A stretch of 64,000 nt of DNA from Amanita rubescens (taxonomy: Eukaryota; Basidiomycota; Agaricomycetes; Agaricales; Amanitaceae), in NCBI GenBank assembly GCA_015039365.1, contig WION01000071.1:1-64000 (forward strand), read 5' to 3'. The notes beneath the pieces are model-generated. The model saw only the letters and a list, made by a program, of their open reading frames with translations. It was not told where the DNA came from and searched no databases. Below are positions 11,052-21,875 of this stretch, piece by piece. How positions within the stretch are numbered: position 1 is the stretch's first letter; every line of letters begins with the position of its first letter. A program made the position numbers and the translations under genes.

Positions 11052-11092
11052 CACGTGGGATGTTACACACGTGTCACATTCCGGGACACGTC
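11052..11092. promoter_or_regulatory. Cluster of ACGTG cores upstream of ER PDI
   Basis: Three ACGTG-type sites lie 80-120 bp before the PDI start: CACGTG at 11052-11057, ACACGTGTC at 11067-11075 and GACACGTC at 11085-11092. The last two contain ACGTGTC in opposite orientations. ACGTG cores bind bZIP factors, including Hac1/XBP1-type unfolded-protein-response regulators, which would suit an ER folding enzyme. The link is inference. Confidence 0.4.
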
Positions 11093-11173
11093 AGTAGATC
11101 CGGCAACCACATAAAGGCCGAGCGGGATGACTACGGTGTAACTCTCCAACCCGCCATATTCCGCAGGCCCATA

Positions 11174-12216
11174 ATGCTGACTCTCAGCTTGCTAGCCTTG
11201 TTTCTGGCCGTTGTGCCATCGCTGATATCCGCAGCGTTGTTTCCATCAAATTCAATGGTAAAGATGCTAGAGGAAAAGGGTTTCAGAAAAGCGATGAAGG
11301 CGAATGTGAGTCGCGTCGGTTTTCTGTTGAGGCAAGTGTTGATGGGAAGTTCTGACATTCGGGTTGTTAGCAAACAGCTGTGGTTGCGTTTGTTGCGCCT
11401 TGGTGTGGTGTATGTGAATATGGGACTTTTTGAACGTTCTGTTGTCTCACTGACTTCGATGATTTTAGCATTGTCAACGGATGGTTCCTCAGTATATCAA
11501 AACTGCGCAGAGTCTCAATCCGTTGGTTCCTGCTTATGCAGTTGACTGTGATAATGAAGCAAATAAACCCCTGTGTGCGGAACAGGTAGGGTAGTTGGTA
11601 GTTCATTGCGCCGTGGAGCATTGCTGAATGATTTATAGCGTGTACAAGGTTTCCCAACTCTCAAGGTAAGCCATCTCATCCTCCAGGGAAACGTTGTTCA
11701 TGATGTTGTTCAGGTCTTTCCTAGAGGCAACGAAGTGGCACCTATGGTGTACGAATCGGGTGACCGGTCCGCGAGTGCGATTTTCAAATGGGTATTGTTG
11801 CGGGTACCCAACCACGTAGACAAGGTCGCCAACCTCAAGGACATTGATGTCTGGGCGAATAAGGTGGGTGGATATACTCAAAAGGATGCTCGACCCTTAC
11901 TTATGTCGTATAGGACGATGGTAAACACCGCGCACTACTTCTCACGAAAGAGAAGACGGTTCCCCTTCTTTGGAAGGTCCTCGGCAGCAAATACCACGGA
12001 CGACTGCGCCTTGCAGTCTCCAAGAATGAAAAGGGAGACATCCCAAGTCAACTAGGCGTCCCACAAGATACAAAGGTTGTTCTGTATCTTGCTGGGTCAT
12101 CAAAGCCAGTTGTATACGAAGGCACGACCAAGTTTGAGTCTCTAACCACATTCTTCGACTCGCTGGTGGACGGTACAGCAGATATTCTAGATACAAAACC
12201 CAAGGACGAATTGTAG
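11174..12216 (+). CDS. ER protein disulfide isomerase (Mpd1-like)
   Basis: Begins with a signal peptide (MLTLSLLALFLAVVPSLISA) and ends with the ER-retrieval tetrapeptide KDEL before TAG at 12214-12216. One thioredoxin domain carries 'VVAFVAPWCGHCQRMVPQY'. An intron (donor GTATGTG near 11409, acceptor TTTTAG near 11467) splits the active-site CGHC between WCG and HC. The domain continues with 'YAVDCDNEANKPLCAEQ', 'RVQGFPTLK' and 'VFPRGN', containing the cis-proline of FPT. A second, redox-inactive thioredoxin-like half follows ('KHRALLLTKEKTVPLLWKVL', 'KVVLYLAGSSKPVVYEG'). Size and layout match Mpd1-type PDIs of basidiomycetes. It forms and rearranges disulfides of secretory proteins in the ER lumen. 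Start chosen because only this ATG gives a signal peptide. Several short introns; gene intact. Confidence 0.88.
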
Positions 12217-12382
12217 CATACGATAGTTCTAGAATCTTATAATCTGTACCAATTCTAATAACATCACACGCATGTCACGCTTTGTCACACCGCTGACTCG
12301 CCCGAGGACGATGAGTAGGCTCGCCGTCCGTCTGCGCCAACTATTCGTAAGCTAGTCTCTGAACGCGGAAGAGAAGAAAACA

Positions 12383-15300
12383 ATGGTTCGCGGTGCTCGG
12401 ACATCACCGAGCGTTACTCTGCCAAAAGTATCGTTTCAGAAAACGGATGAAGATTATTCGCTCAGGTTGTTTGGCGTACACAATTTGCAAGCGCGGTCGT
12501 ATGGATGTAAGTCCGTCTGCTGCGTGCGGTGCGACTGATCTGGAGGGACTTCGTTTCAGTCAATGACTTCTCTCAGTTCCAACGGCCGAAACACTATATA
12601 CAATACATCGGTACGCGTAACATGGATCCCTGCATCGTTTTTTGGAATCGTATTCAACGTGTTGTGATTTGCAGAACCTATCGAAAACGACCTCGCTAGG
12701 CAAGTTGAATATGATATGGACGAACAAGGTTCGTTTCGTCGTTTTGTCTCTGGTGTATGTCCATTGCTCATGTTGGAATTTTTTAGACCAAGAATGGCTC
12801 GATTCTGTCAATGCGGAGAGAAAGAAGGAGCAGATTGACATGGTTTCGTGTGAGACGTTCGAGATTATCATGGACAGATTGGAGAAGGAGTGGTTTGACT
12901 TGGTGCGTCTCTTCCGCCTCTTTTTCTTCCGTTCACGCTGACTTTTATATTACCAGACTAAAAACATACCAAAGACTGACTTTGCTATGCCTTCTGAAGA
13001 CTCGACTTGTGCAGTATGTGATGACTCGGAGGGAGAAAACAGTAATGCGATTGTATTCTGTGATGGATGCAATCTGGCTGTTCACCAAGGTGAGATTTAC
13101 CATAGAACGCGAACGCACTCGGCTGACGAAGAGCAAGACTGTTATGGTGTTCCATATATTCCAGAAGGACAGTGGCTTTGCAGGAAATGTACGGTTTCGC
13201 CAGAAAATCCCGTTGTGAGTCAATCTTTACGTGTTTTGTATTCAACGTCGCTCATGGATTCCTCCAGTCATGCGTCTTGTGCCCGATCGAAGGCGGAGCG
13301 TTCAAGCAAACCGTAACCGGCGGTTGGGTACACCTACTTTGTGCAATATGGGTACCCGAGACACGTGTCGCGAATGAGGTGTTCATGGAACCGATTACGG
13401 GTGTAGACAAGATATCCAAGCAGCGTTGGAGATTGGTATGTGTTTGCTCAGACTTTTTCGCCAGAGCCTAACGTTTTTCACTCTTCACGTCGAGTAGAAG
13501 TGTAGTCTTTGCGACATAAAAGGCGGTGCATGTATACAATGCGCCAAGGCTTCCTGCTTCACCGCGTTCCATACAACATGTGCACGTAAAGAAAAGCTGC
13601 TCATGCCTATGAAGAGTACGCAAGGATCCGAGCCCGTGACATTGACCTGTTATTGTGAAAAACATCTTCCCGTGCGTTGTTTCACGTATTCTTGTGCCAT
13701 ATACTCATGCTCTTTCTACCAGAAAGAGCAGCAAGACGCCCGTGAAGTTGCACTAGAACGAGAAAGGATCGCAGAGGAAAGCAGCGCAGCGCTATCCAAA
13801 TCAGCAAGGGCCTACGCAAAAACATATAAACCCGGCCCGCCTGTCGTTCCCGCGTTGATTATCAACCGGATTCTGAACTACATCGCGAAGGTGCAGCTTC
13901 GGAAACGACAAGAGTTTGTGCAAATGGTAGCGAGGTATTGGAGTTTGAAACGTGAAGCGCGGAGAGGAGCTCCTTTACTCAAGAGGCTACATCTTGAACC
14001 ATGGACGGCGAATGGCGGAAACGGGCAATCTGATGAAGACAAGGAGATGAAACTCCAGGTATTTATCAACTTTGGGGTCTTAAAGGTTTTTCTAAATCTA
14101 TATAAAGTTGTTGCTTCGATTGCGAGAAGATCTAGAGAACGTTCACGAGATGACGACTCTGACAAGGAAACGAGAGTCCAGGAAGCAAGCACAGGCTACC
14201 GTCATTCGCGACACACTGCTTAGCATCCTTGCCCCGTTCGAGCATCTGTTGCGCGATTCTTTTAACCGAATTATCACGTAGGCCGCTGCTCAATATCTAT
14301 CTCCTGTCCTTATTGAGCGATTTTCTCTAGGGTTGATCGCAATGAATACTTCCGACACCCGGTATCCAAGACTGAAGTTCCAGATTACTTCGATGTCGTG
14401 AAAAAGCCGATGTATTGGTCAATGATTGAGGAAAAAATTAACAACCATTCGTATTTTGGCTCTCAAGAGTTCAAGGTACTCGTTGCTCGAATCCTTACAA
14501 AAGCATATATACTGATTTGAGCTAGGACGACATCACCCTTGTGATTGACAACGCGATTCTATACAATCAACTCAATACGGCTTATCACAAAACTGCCGTC
14601 CGGATACGTTCAGCTATGCAACCAATCTTTGAGGAACTGGACCACCGCTTGGCAACAGCAAAAGCAGGTGTAAAGAAGGATATCCAACCTGCACAAAATG
14701 ACGCGACCGAAAACGGAGATGTCGCTCAACCTACAAATGACACCGACGAAAATGGAAATGTCGCTCAACATGCGAATGACACCAACGAAAATGGAAATGT
14801 CGCGGCTATGGCCATAGACACGTCAATAGGAGATCTCGAACCGCCGTTCGAGTTCCTCAAGCTCTTGACATCAATCGAGGCGATTCAAGAGGAGACTGAG
14901 CTCCTCCTTGACAAGAACCCTCTGGATTCGCTGTTTAGCTTTGAGCTGGCGCATCTCAAGCCTCCTCCCCCTCTTCCATCTCTCAAGCTTTCCAAGCCAA
15001 AGCGAGACCGTAAAGCTGATCTGGAGCGGAAACGGAAAGAGAGAGAAGCAGAGGCTGCCGCGAGGGCGCTTATCTCGGGTACTCGACCGAGAAGAAAGGT
15101 GATAACGGTCGTGGCTGCTGCTGCTGCGATTGCTGTTGCCGCAGACGAGGAAGGAGAGGCTGACGCAGAAGCTGAGGCTGAAGGTGAAGAGGAGTTGCCT
15201 GATATGGAAATGGTGCCTGAAACGGAAACTGTGCCAGAAGCGGTGCCAGAGAAAGGGGCCGGTGAAGAACAGGAGTTGGAAGTTGAGGTGGAACCGGAGA

Positions 15301-17525
15301 GAGAGCGAGGGCCGGAAATGGCGCCCCAACCTGAGCTCGCACCTGTACCCGAGCCTGAAACCGAGCGCCGAGCAGAGAAGGAGCCAGAACTCAGAAAGGA
15401 GGACGCGACAGCTGAACCTGGTGCAGCACCTCGTCCTGTTGAACCGATCTCAGCTGAAGTTGAAGCATCCGCACCTTTCCTTGCACCGGAAGGTCCGGCA
15501 ATACAGGCCCAGCCGTCGCAGGATGCAGCGACTGTTCGTATACCTCGCAAGCGTGGTCCGCAGAGAAGAGGATCATCATTGCCCAGCCCATCAGATGCGC
15601 CCCCTCTGGTAACTGATGTCGATCACAAAGGATCGTTCAAGATGTTTGACAAGGGGTGGATATTACCGCCTGAACAGAAGAGAGGTGGGCGACGACCTGT
15701 CGAGAGGCAACCTTTGCCTCCCAGAAAGAGAGTCAAGACAGGTAAGCGTTACGGGTTTACGATCGATTATTTCTGATCGTTGTAAATTTCACGCGTTAGG
15801 CGACTACACTGCGTCAAGGTTATCAGTGGTTAGCACCTCAGCATCCGACAATCAAACTTTGCTACAGATCTCGCCCGTGGTTGATACTACCGTTCCTCCT
15901 GCTCCTTCTGAACCAAGCGTGCCACAAGAACGTCCGGTTCCGATATTCGAGGCTATGGATGTTGATACTAGTGCGCTCCGGACTACAATTAGTGAAGATC
16001 GTACGGCGCCTCCTACACCGAGAGAACCGTCGGAGGTTATTCGTGCCCCATCTGTTCGCGCTCCTTCAGTGACCATGGAGGCCGCTGTTGCTCCTCCGCC
16101 TCCGCCTCCACCTCCTGCTCCTGCTCCTGCTCCTGTCCCCACTCCTGCTCTTGCTCCTCCTCCCGCTCCCGCACCTCCCACGCCTCCTTCTTCTGCTGCT
16201 GCTGCTCCCGCGACGGAAGCGCCAGCACTCGCTGTACAGCCTGTTACACCTGGTATCTTCAACATCGACGGGATACAGCCGAAGCGTGTGGTGCATGGGC
16301 CTGATGGGCAGATCATTGTTGAGGTCCTGGATTCACCATTGATCAGGAAACAGATGACGAAACTGAAGAAGGCTGAAAGGAAACGGCTTATGGAGCAGCA
16401 ACAGTCGGGGGAGTCTGTCAAGGTCCATTCTCAGGGAGAAGCCGAAAAGCAGGAGCCGGTTCCTCAGGCCAAATCGGTCGATCGTGAGATTGTTCCTGTT
16501 GCTGCTGCGGTCGCTGGGCCGTCGAGGTTGGCGCCTGGTCCGGATAGCGTCGAGGCCGAGTCGGAGTTGAGTTCGTTGAGTGATCTTGGAAGTGAAGCTG
16601 TGGAGCCGAAAGACAGAGAAGTGTATACACCTGTGGTTTCGTCCGGACGAGGGCGAAGGAGGGGGCCTCCTAGGAGAATGTCTGTTGCGATTCCCGGCGT
16701 TTCAGGAGACTTTGGATCAATCCAAAAGGGTCAGACGTTGGAAGGTGGAACACTTGGTACGTTTTTGCCGTGATGCTGTGTTGTCTCAGCGCTGAAGTTC
16801 GGTTCTATTCTCAGTCTGGGCGAAAGCGAGTGAGTACAAGGCGCATTTGCAGATATCGTGTTGCTTAATATCGATGCAGAGACGTACCCATGGTGGCCTG
16901 CTGTTGTGTATGAATATGATGATCCAAGGATACCTTTGGTAGTCAAGATGGAAGGCGAAGGACACATAAAGAGGGGCTCGGCGATATACATGGTACAATT
17001 CTTTGACAGAACCAGGTCATGGTGGGTCGATTTTGTCAAAAGTCACTATGCAAGCAGAGGTAAACTTCGTTCAGGGCTTTTCTCTCGCACGACAAGCTCA
17101 GGATGCTTGGGGATCACCAAGGTATGTCGTCATCTTGTAGAGTTTTCCCATCTTAACATTATTCAGGACTCGATGACGATTTGCTCAAGAAGCAAAGGTG
17201 GAAAAGCCCTGCTAACAAAGCAGAATGTAAATTAGCTTATGAGTGGGTGTTTTTCTTCGTATTTTTCTGTTACTTTTGACTAAGATGTTCTTTCAGTGAA
17301 GCGATGGCGGAGATGGAGACAGCCAGCGATATAGCTCGAGCTGAAATTGCGGCAGTGGCCCTAGAGCAAGAAACATTTCAGCCAACTGAAGTAAACATGC
17401 TTGAAGGAGACTCGTCGCAACCTACGGCCACCGCCTCTGGAGAAGGGGAAACAGATCCCATCACGGAGCGGCACCGCGAACAAACGCCACAATCTGACAA
17501 GATGCAAGTGGACGATGAGTTTTGA
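12383..17525 (+). CDS. nto1: BRPF/Nto1-like chromatin reader (PHD-bromodomain-PWWP)
   Basis: Scaffold subunit of MOZ/NuA3-type histone acetyltransferase complexes. Domain order after joining exons: an EPL-like N-terminus ('[13 protein letters not shown]', '[20 protein letters not shown]'); PHD1 ('[20 protein letters not shown]', '[20 protein letters not shown]'); zinc knuckle and extended PHD ('[14 protein letters not shown]', '[12 protein letters not shown]', '[14 protein letters not shown]', 'FHTTCARKE'); a linker; a bromodomain ('[20 protein letters not shown]', '[20 protein letters not shown]'); a long disordered region; and a C-terminal PWWP domain near 16,820-17,040 ('[20 protein letters not shown]', '[13 protein letters not shown]'). 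The PWWP tryptophans are intact and span a small exon. The disordered part has an Ala/Glu/Pro block (15,100-15,420) and a Pro/Ala block (16,085-16,240). Introns are short; one follows 'PRKRVKT' at about 15,742. Stop TGA at 17523-17525. Confidence 0.92.
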
Positions 17526-18031
17526 TCGGATGTATTATTTACTAAACTAATTTTATATGTATGAACAACCCACACTGGTATGACAACGGAACGTAATCAT
17601 TTGTTGCGAAGGTGTAATTTCTGTGAAAGACAAGGGAACTGGCCCTTCATTTGTGCAACATTTGGCGGCGGCCGAACTGACGTCGTGTTGTTAACCGTAG
17701 TTGCTACAACGCTTAAGGCGGCGGCGGCGGCGGCCGAGTCATTGTACGATAATGCTCTAGCGTGTAATTCGAAATGAGCGCCCGCTCAAAACGCGGCTCC
17801 GTCAGAGGCTGGGCACCTGCACAGCTCAGGGCTTGGCAACCAGCAAGGTACAATTTAAAAAAATCTGATTGCCGCATGGTGGTGACACGGTCACGTGCCG
17901 TTCAAATCGGAAATACATAACATAGCGTCTGCCTCATTCCACCCTTCAAACGCCCACCATCATCTCTTCTCTGTTTCTCCAGCAAGGCTTTGGTTTTTTG
18001 GCAACTCCTAACCCACATTCTAGCCAAAATC
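17526..18031. other. Intergenic with GGC repeat
   Basis: Between the BRPF gene and the next plus-strand gene. Contains a short (GGC)n run at about 17,716-17,735. The 65-codon frame covering it (17580-17777) is not supported. Confidence 0.5.
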
Positions 18032-19029
18032 ATGGTTTCTTATTCGCCTTTTTTCTCATCTGGACTACTGGCTCCACCAGTGACGATTTACAACCAAAAG
18101 GATTTACCTGTCCACGTCAGTCTCGAGGATGAAGAAATGGTGGACGCGTCTCCAAGGATGATAGGACTCTCCCCTGCCGCTGCCCCATCTTCTCCAATGA
18201 CCATTCCAGATGATAGCGATGTCGAAACCGAGTTCAAGATCTTTGACCGCATCACGCCTACCCTGTCACGTACCCGGAGTTCTGCTAGCGGCAGAAGTGC
18301 ACTACTCTCTAGTTGCGAACTGTCGCGTATCATAACTGACATGGAAACAACCGGAGTTGGTCTCGCGAGCGCCCATATCACCGCTGACAGCGGTTGTCAT
18401 GCTGCGGCTGGCCAAAACCAGATGACGCCACGTTCGCCATCTCAGCCTCCAAATGGTCAGCGACTTCGGAGACGCCGTTCTAGTCTCGCCGGTGCCACGT
18501 CTCCTAAATGTGCAATCAAGTCCCCCACGAAAAGCGTTGGCCACGCGCTGGAGCTGCAGAGACTACTTGGGTCCCCCACTAGAACCAGAAGCAACAGCCT
18601 CAACCTTGCCGCTGCCGCCACTGATATATTAACTGGCAACAAGGTTATTCCTGAACAAAACACCTTTTTGACAAGGCTAAGAAGCTGTAGCACGAGTAGC
18701 TTCAGGTTGGTTCTGTTACTCTTGCGGTCTACCTTTGTGCTGATCGTTCTTCAAGGCGAAGAACCTTACGCCGTGTTAGCATGGCCCCACCTGCGCCTCC
18801 ACCAACTGCACCACTCCCCGATCTGCCCGCTTCTCTAGCAGACACACCGCTTTGCGGGTTCCTACCGGTACCACCCAAGACAGCTATACCTATAATGAAC
18901 AGGGCGCCTTTGGCGCAGAAAGCCGCCGTTTTCCCGATCGATGCTGCGCCCACCATGTGCAGAAGAGGTCGAGACCGGTCATACTCGATCAACACTCACT
19001 ATCGTATTGACGAGTTGAAAGAAAATTAG
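18032..19029 (+). CDS. Disordered hypothetical protein with Ser-Pro and Arg-Ser sites
   Basis: Two exons joined across a 50-nt intron (about 18,704-18,753) give roughly 315 residues from ATG 18032 (MVSYSPFFSSGLLAPP) to TAG 19027-19029. It lacks a globular domain. It is rich in SP/TP motifs ('DASPRMIGLSP', 'PSSPMTIPDDSD', 'MTPRSPSQPP'), basophilic kinase-like sites ('RLRRRRSSLAG', 'RRRTLRRVSMAP') and a proline stretch ('APPAPPPTAPLPDLP'). It ends 'TMCRRGRDRSYSINTHYRID'. This looks like a phosphoregulated, unstructured protein, perhaps a signalling or cell-cycle factor, but no family is recognised. An upstream in-frame TTG extends the frame to 17990; the ATG is preferred. Confidence 0.6.
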
Positions 19030-19823
19030 CCACGTCATGGCTCCGTCTTCTTCCTCCTTGTTGGCTAGGAGGCAACATCAAGCTAACCTCAAAACTGATA
19101 ACCCAATCGTGAATACTCTTACAATATGCTTCACTTCCTTAATGTCGGTCCCATTGAATGGGGTCATATTGCATAACCATGGTAACCCATGGGAAACGGA
19201 CTCGGCATACGCATACAGTTGTACCTGTGTACTCTACCTGTGCTGATATTTCTTTTCTTTTTCCCTATCCTGGCTGTCATCGCTTTCATAGATTTGTCAC
19301 TGCTATTACAAGGTTTCTAATTTCATTGCACGCTGCTTGCCATCGCTCTCACGTAGGTTTAATCATCTATTTATCTTACTGTCTCGCTTTCCACCTGGAT
19401 AGTGGACACTCTTATTCTTCTTTCTCCTTTTTGTCATATATATGGTCTACGTAGATTAACTACCCGGTTGGGATCTACTCAGTTGAACTGATGTAGCATC
19501 TCACTTTAATAGTATTGCACGTCAAGTGTTCTTAGCTCTCCGTCAATTGTCGATTATCCCTAGCGTATTTGGTCTACATTTTGGCGTGACACAGTAGAAG
19601 GAATGCAGAAATCTAATCTCTACACGCTTAAACAGTGGCGCGCGCCGATACATTGCATAAAATCAGCATCTGTTCTGGTGGTCGACAGTGACCTGGGTAA
19701 CGTCTGCAATACGTGGGCGAAGAGCCTCAGGAAAGCTTGGGGAGAAGGAGTTAATGTGAGTCATCGCTAGTACTGTACAACAAATTATTTAACGTAACAA
19801 TGAATCTGACGCCCGCGCTCTGC
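19030..19823. other. Intergenic, no gene seen
   Basis: About 800 bp between the 3' ends of the disordered-protein gene and the F-box gene. Pyrimidine-rich stretches at 19,230-19,440 are consistent with 3' untranslated or unstructured spacer. Frames of 69-98 codons overlap each other and have no domain. Confidence 0.5.
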
Positions 19824-21287
19824 TTAAACTTCCTGATCAAGATCAAAAAAGAAACCACCATGGTTAACTAAAACCTGCCTCCTTTGTAACCCTTGCTTCT
19901 GCAACAAAACCGAATAAAAGTATTGACCGCGTTCATTAGTAGGCTCATCATCAGCTTCGCGATACCTGCGACGAGTGAATTCCATTCCGCTTCCCTTTCC
20001 AACTTCATCCAATTTACGGACATCGCTGAGATGTTTGATGCTTCGCAAGTGGAGGTACTGAATCGGCTCATCCGGCAGGTGTTGGTCAGTAAGATAACCA
20101 ACTTGGGACTCCACTATCTTCAGTAGCGCCTCCTGTGAACATTCGGTGGCACAGTCGAGTGTCAGGAATTTTAAATGAGGGCATAGCGAGTCGTTCTGGT
20201 GTAAGGCGAGTCTTTGGAGCACATGGTCATCAACTGATTCTCTCTTCCATTGTGAGGCGGCGGGGTGGTAAGGCTCAAGGATCTTCAGCGATGTGAGAGA
20301 ATCGCAAGACCTGTGGGATAGAAGGTTCAAGAGGTTTTCTGGTGAGAGTTTTCGGCCATAGACCTCTAACTTGCCGAGGGAACAGGACGATCGCGTGAAA
20401 AAATTCAAGAGTAGTTGGATGTCCCTCGATGAAACTTCTTTTATGAACATATCTCGTAGAGACGGCAAAGTAATACGATCGAGCAGATAGCAGGAGTTAA
20501 AATTCATCTTGAGAGAGAAGGTGACTAAGTTGTGAACCATAGGAGCGCCAAACGAATATGAAGGTATAGAAATTGATAACTGTACAAGTTTCGGACACTT
20601 CATCAAAAGTGTCTGATAGTAGTTATCACGATTGTCCTCCCGGAGATGCGTAAGTTCTGCCCATGGAAAATTTTCGTGGTTTGGAGAAAAGATTTTCCAG
20701 AGGGACAAGTGCCACTTGTCATTTTTAAACAGAGTTAAAGATAGGTTTGGAGATGGCCCCAACTGCAACGCTGTAAAGCGACCTTGAAGATACAAAGATT
20801 CCCAACGGTATTCATTGATAACAGATAGGAAAGGAGTGCATAAAACGGATAGGAAAGGGGGTCCCTCATACAGATCATGGTTACAGGATATGTGCAGTGC
20901 AAGAGGCAGCGAGCGAGCGCGCTGGATCCATTGAATAAGGTCGGCGGCCCGCTTCTCGGCCTGGGCTTTCTCCAAGCTAAGTGGGAAGTGAATGAACACC
21001 CTCTGCCACAATTGCGGCGTGGAAACAGCAAGAGATCGCCATGATGAGCACACCGCACAGAGTACGAGAGGATTGAATATCTGCAAGCGTCTCCCGCTAT
21101 GGCGTGGCGTCTCATGAAGTTCCGCAGTTGCAGCGAAGTCGATGTGCAAGGTTAAAATGAAGATTTGGCTAAGGATTTCTACAGGGAGAGAGCGGATAGG
21201 ACGTGGTGCGACGATCTGAGGACCATTGGGGTGAACGTCGTTTTGAGCGTCTCTGTGAACGCGCCGAGCACTCGCGGATGTTGGCAT
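19824..21287 (-). CDS. F-box protein with LRR-like C-terminus
   Basis: Single-exon gene of about 487 codons. The frame extends to 21302 but that codon is GTG; the first ATG is at 21287-21285 (MPTSASARRVHRDAQ). An F-box-like segment sits at about residues 30-75 ('PIRSLPVEILSQIFILTL', 'LVLCAVCSSWRSLAVSTPQL'). An irregular leucine-rich region follows ('LVQLSISIPSYSFGAP', 'LRDMFIKEVSSRDIQLLLNF', 'SCDSLTSLKILEP'). The likely role is substrate selection in a Skp1-Cullin-F-box ubiquitin ligase. Two paralogues lie in the window, typical of the large mushroom F-box families. The gene looks intact and ends 'HGGFFFDLDQEV'. Substrate unknown. Confidence 0.82.
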   Translation of the reverse strand: MPTSASARRVHRDAQNDVHPNGPQIVAPRPIRSLPVEILSQIFILTLHIDFAATAELHETPRHSGRRLQIFNPLVLCAVCSSWRSLAVSTPQLWQRVFIHFPLSLEKAQAEKRAADLIQWIQRARSLPLALHISCNHDLYEGPPFLSVLCTPFLSVINEYRWESLYLQGRFTALQLGPSPNLSLTLFKNDKWHLSLWKIFSPNHENFPWAELTHLREDNRDNYYQTLLMKCPKLVQLSISIPSYSFGAPMVHNLVTFSLKMNFNSCYLLDRITLPSLRDMFIKEVSSRDIQLLLNFFTRSSCSLGKLEVYGRKLSPENLLNLLSHRSCDSLTSLKILEPYHPAASQWKRESVDDHVLQRLALHQNDSLCPHLKFLTLDCATECSQEALLKIVESQVGYLTDQHLPDEPIQYLHLRSIKHLSDVRKLDEVGKGSGMEFTRRRYREADDEPTNERGQYFYSVLLQKQGLQRRQVLVNHGGFFFDLDQEV

Positions 21288-21817
21288 GCTGGTCCTGGTC
21301 ACGGTGAGACCAAGTCGGAGTTATGGCTTATTTGTGTCACCACTGGCACGGCACCGTTGCCGGCTGTCGGTATTCAAAGAATAAAATTTCCATGCCTTAC
21401 GGAATGTAGTCACCGATCTAATCACGAAAAGGCGCGCACGCTGATTGAAAGCACATTATATCACATCCACGAGGGGAAAATGCGCCACAGAACGATCCGA
21501 TGATTGGCAAGCGATTAATTTCCACATGCAAGGAACTCGAATGAGGAGAGTCAGTCGCCGACGTTGACTCGCACTTCCGACCGGTCATCAGAGACGTACC
21601 GCGCTTGGGCAGACAAAAAATCCGGGGAACCAAGTTGAAGGCTCATAGTATTACATTCTGAAAGCGACTCGCGCGTGTCTGCCATTTCGTGGCATGGGCA
21701 TCATTCACCTGCCGATGCTTGGCCGGGTTGCTCACCTTGTTCGGATTGATTTGATTTTCGCCTTGCAATGACGCTCGCCAAGGATTTCCAAAAGGGGACA
21801 CCGACGCGTCCACCACC

Positions 21818-21825
21818 TATATATA
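21818..21825 (+). promoter_or_regulatory. TATA box of the NTPase gene
   Basis: TATATATA lies 51 bp before the ATG at 21876, so transcription would start around 21,850. This favours 21876 over the upstream ATG at 21768. Confidence 0.6.
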
Positions 21826-21875
21826 GTCACATTGCTGTGGCTGTACTGAAATCAGCTTTGACCCTGAACCTGCAG

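Noticed and set aside
14885..15550. 221-codon minus-strand frame rich in Ser/Ala
   Set aside because: Antisense shadow of the low-complexity part of the BRPF gene.
15852..16421. 189-codon minus-strand Gly/Ala-rich frame
   Set aside because: Antisense shadow of the Pro/Ala block in the BRPF gene.
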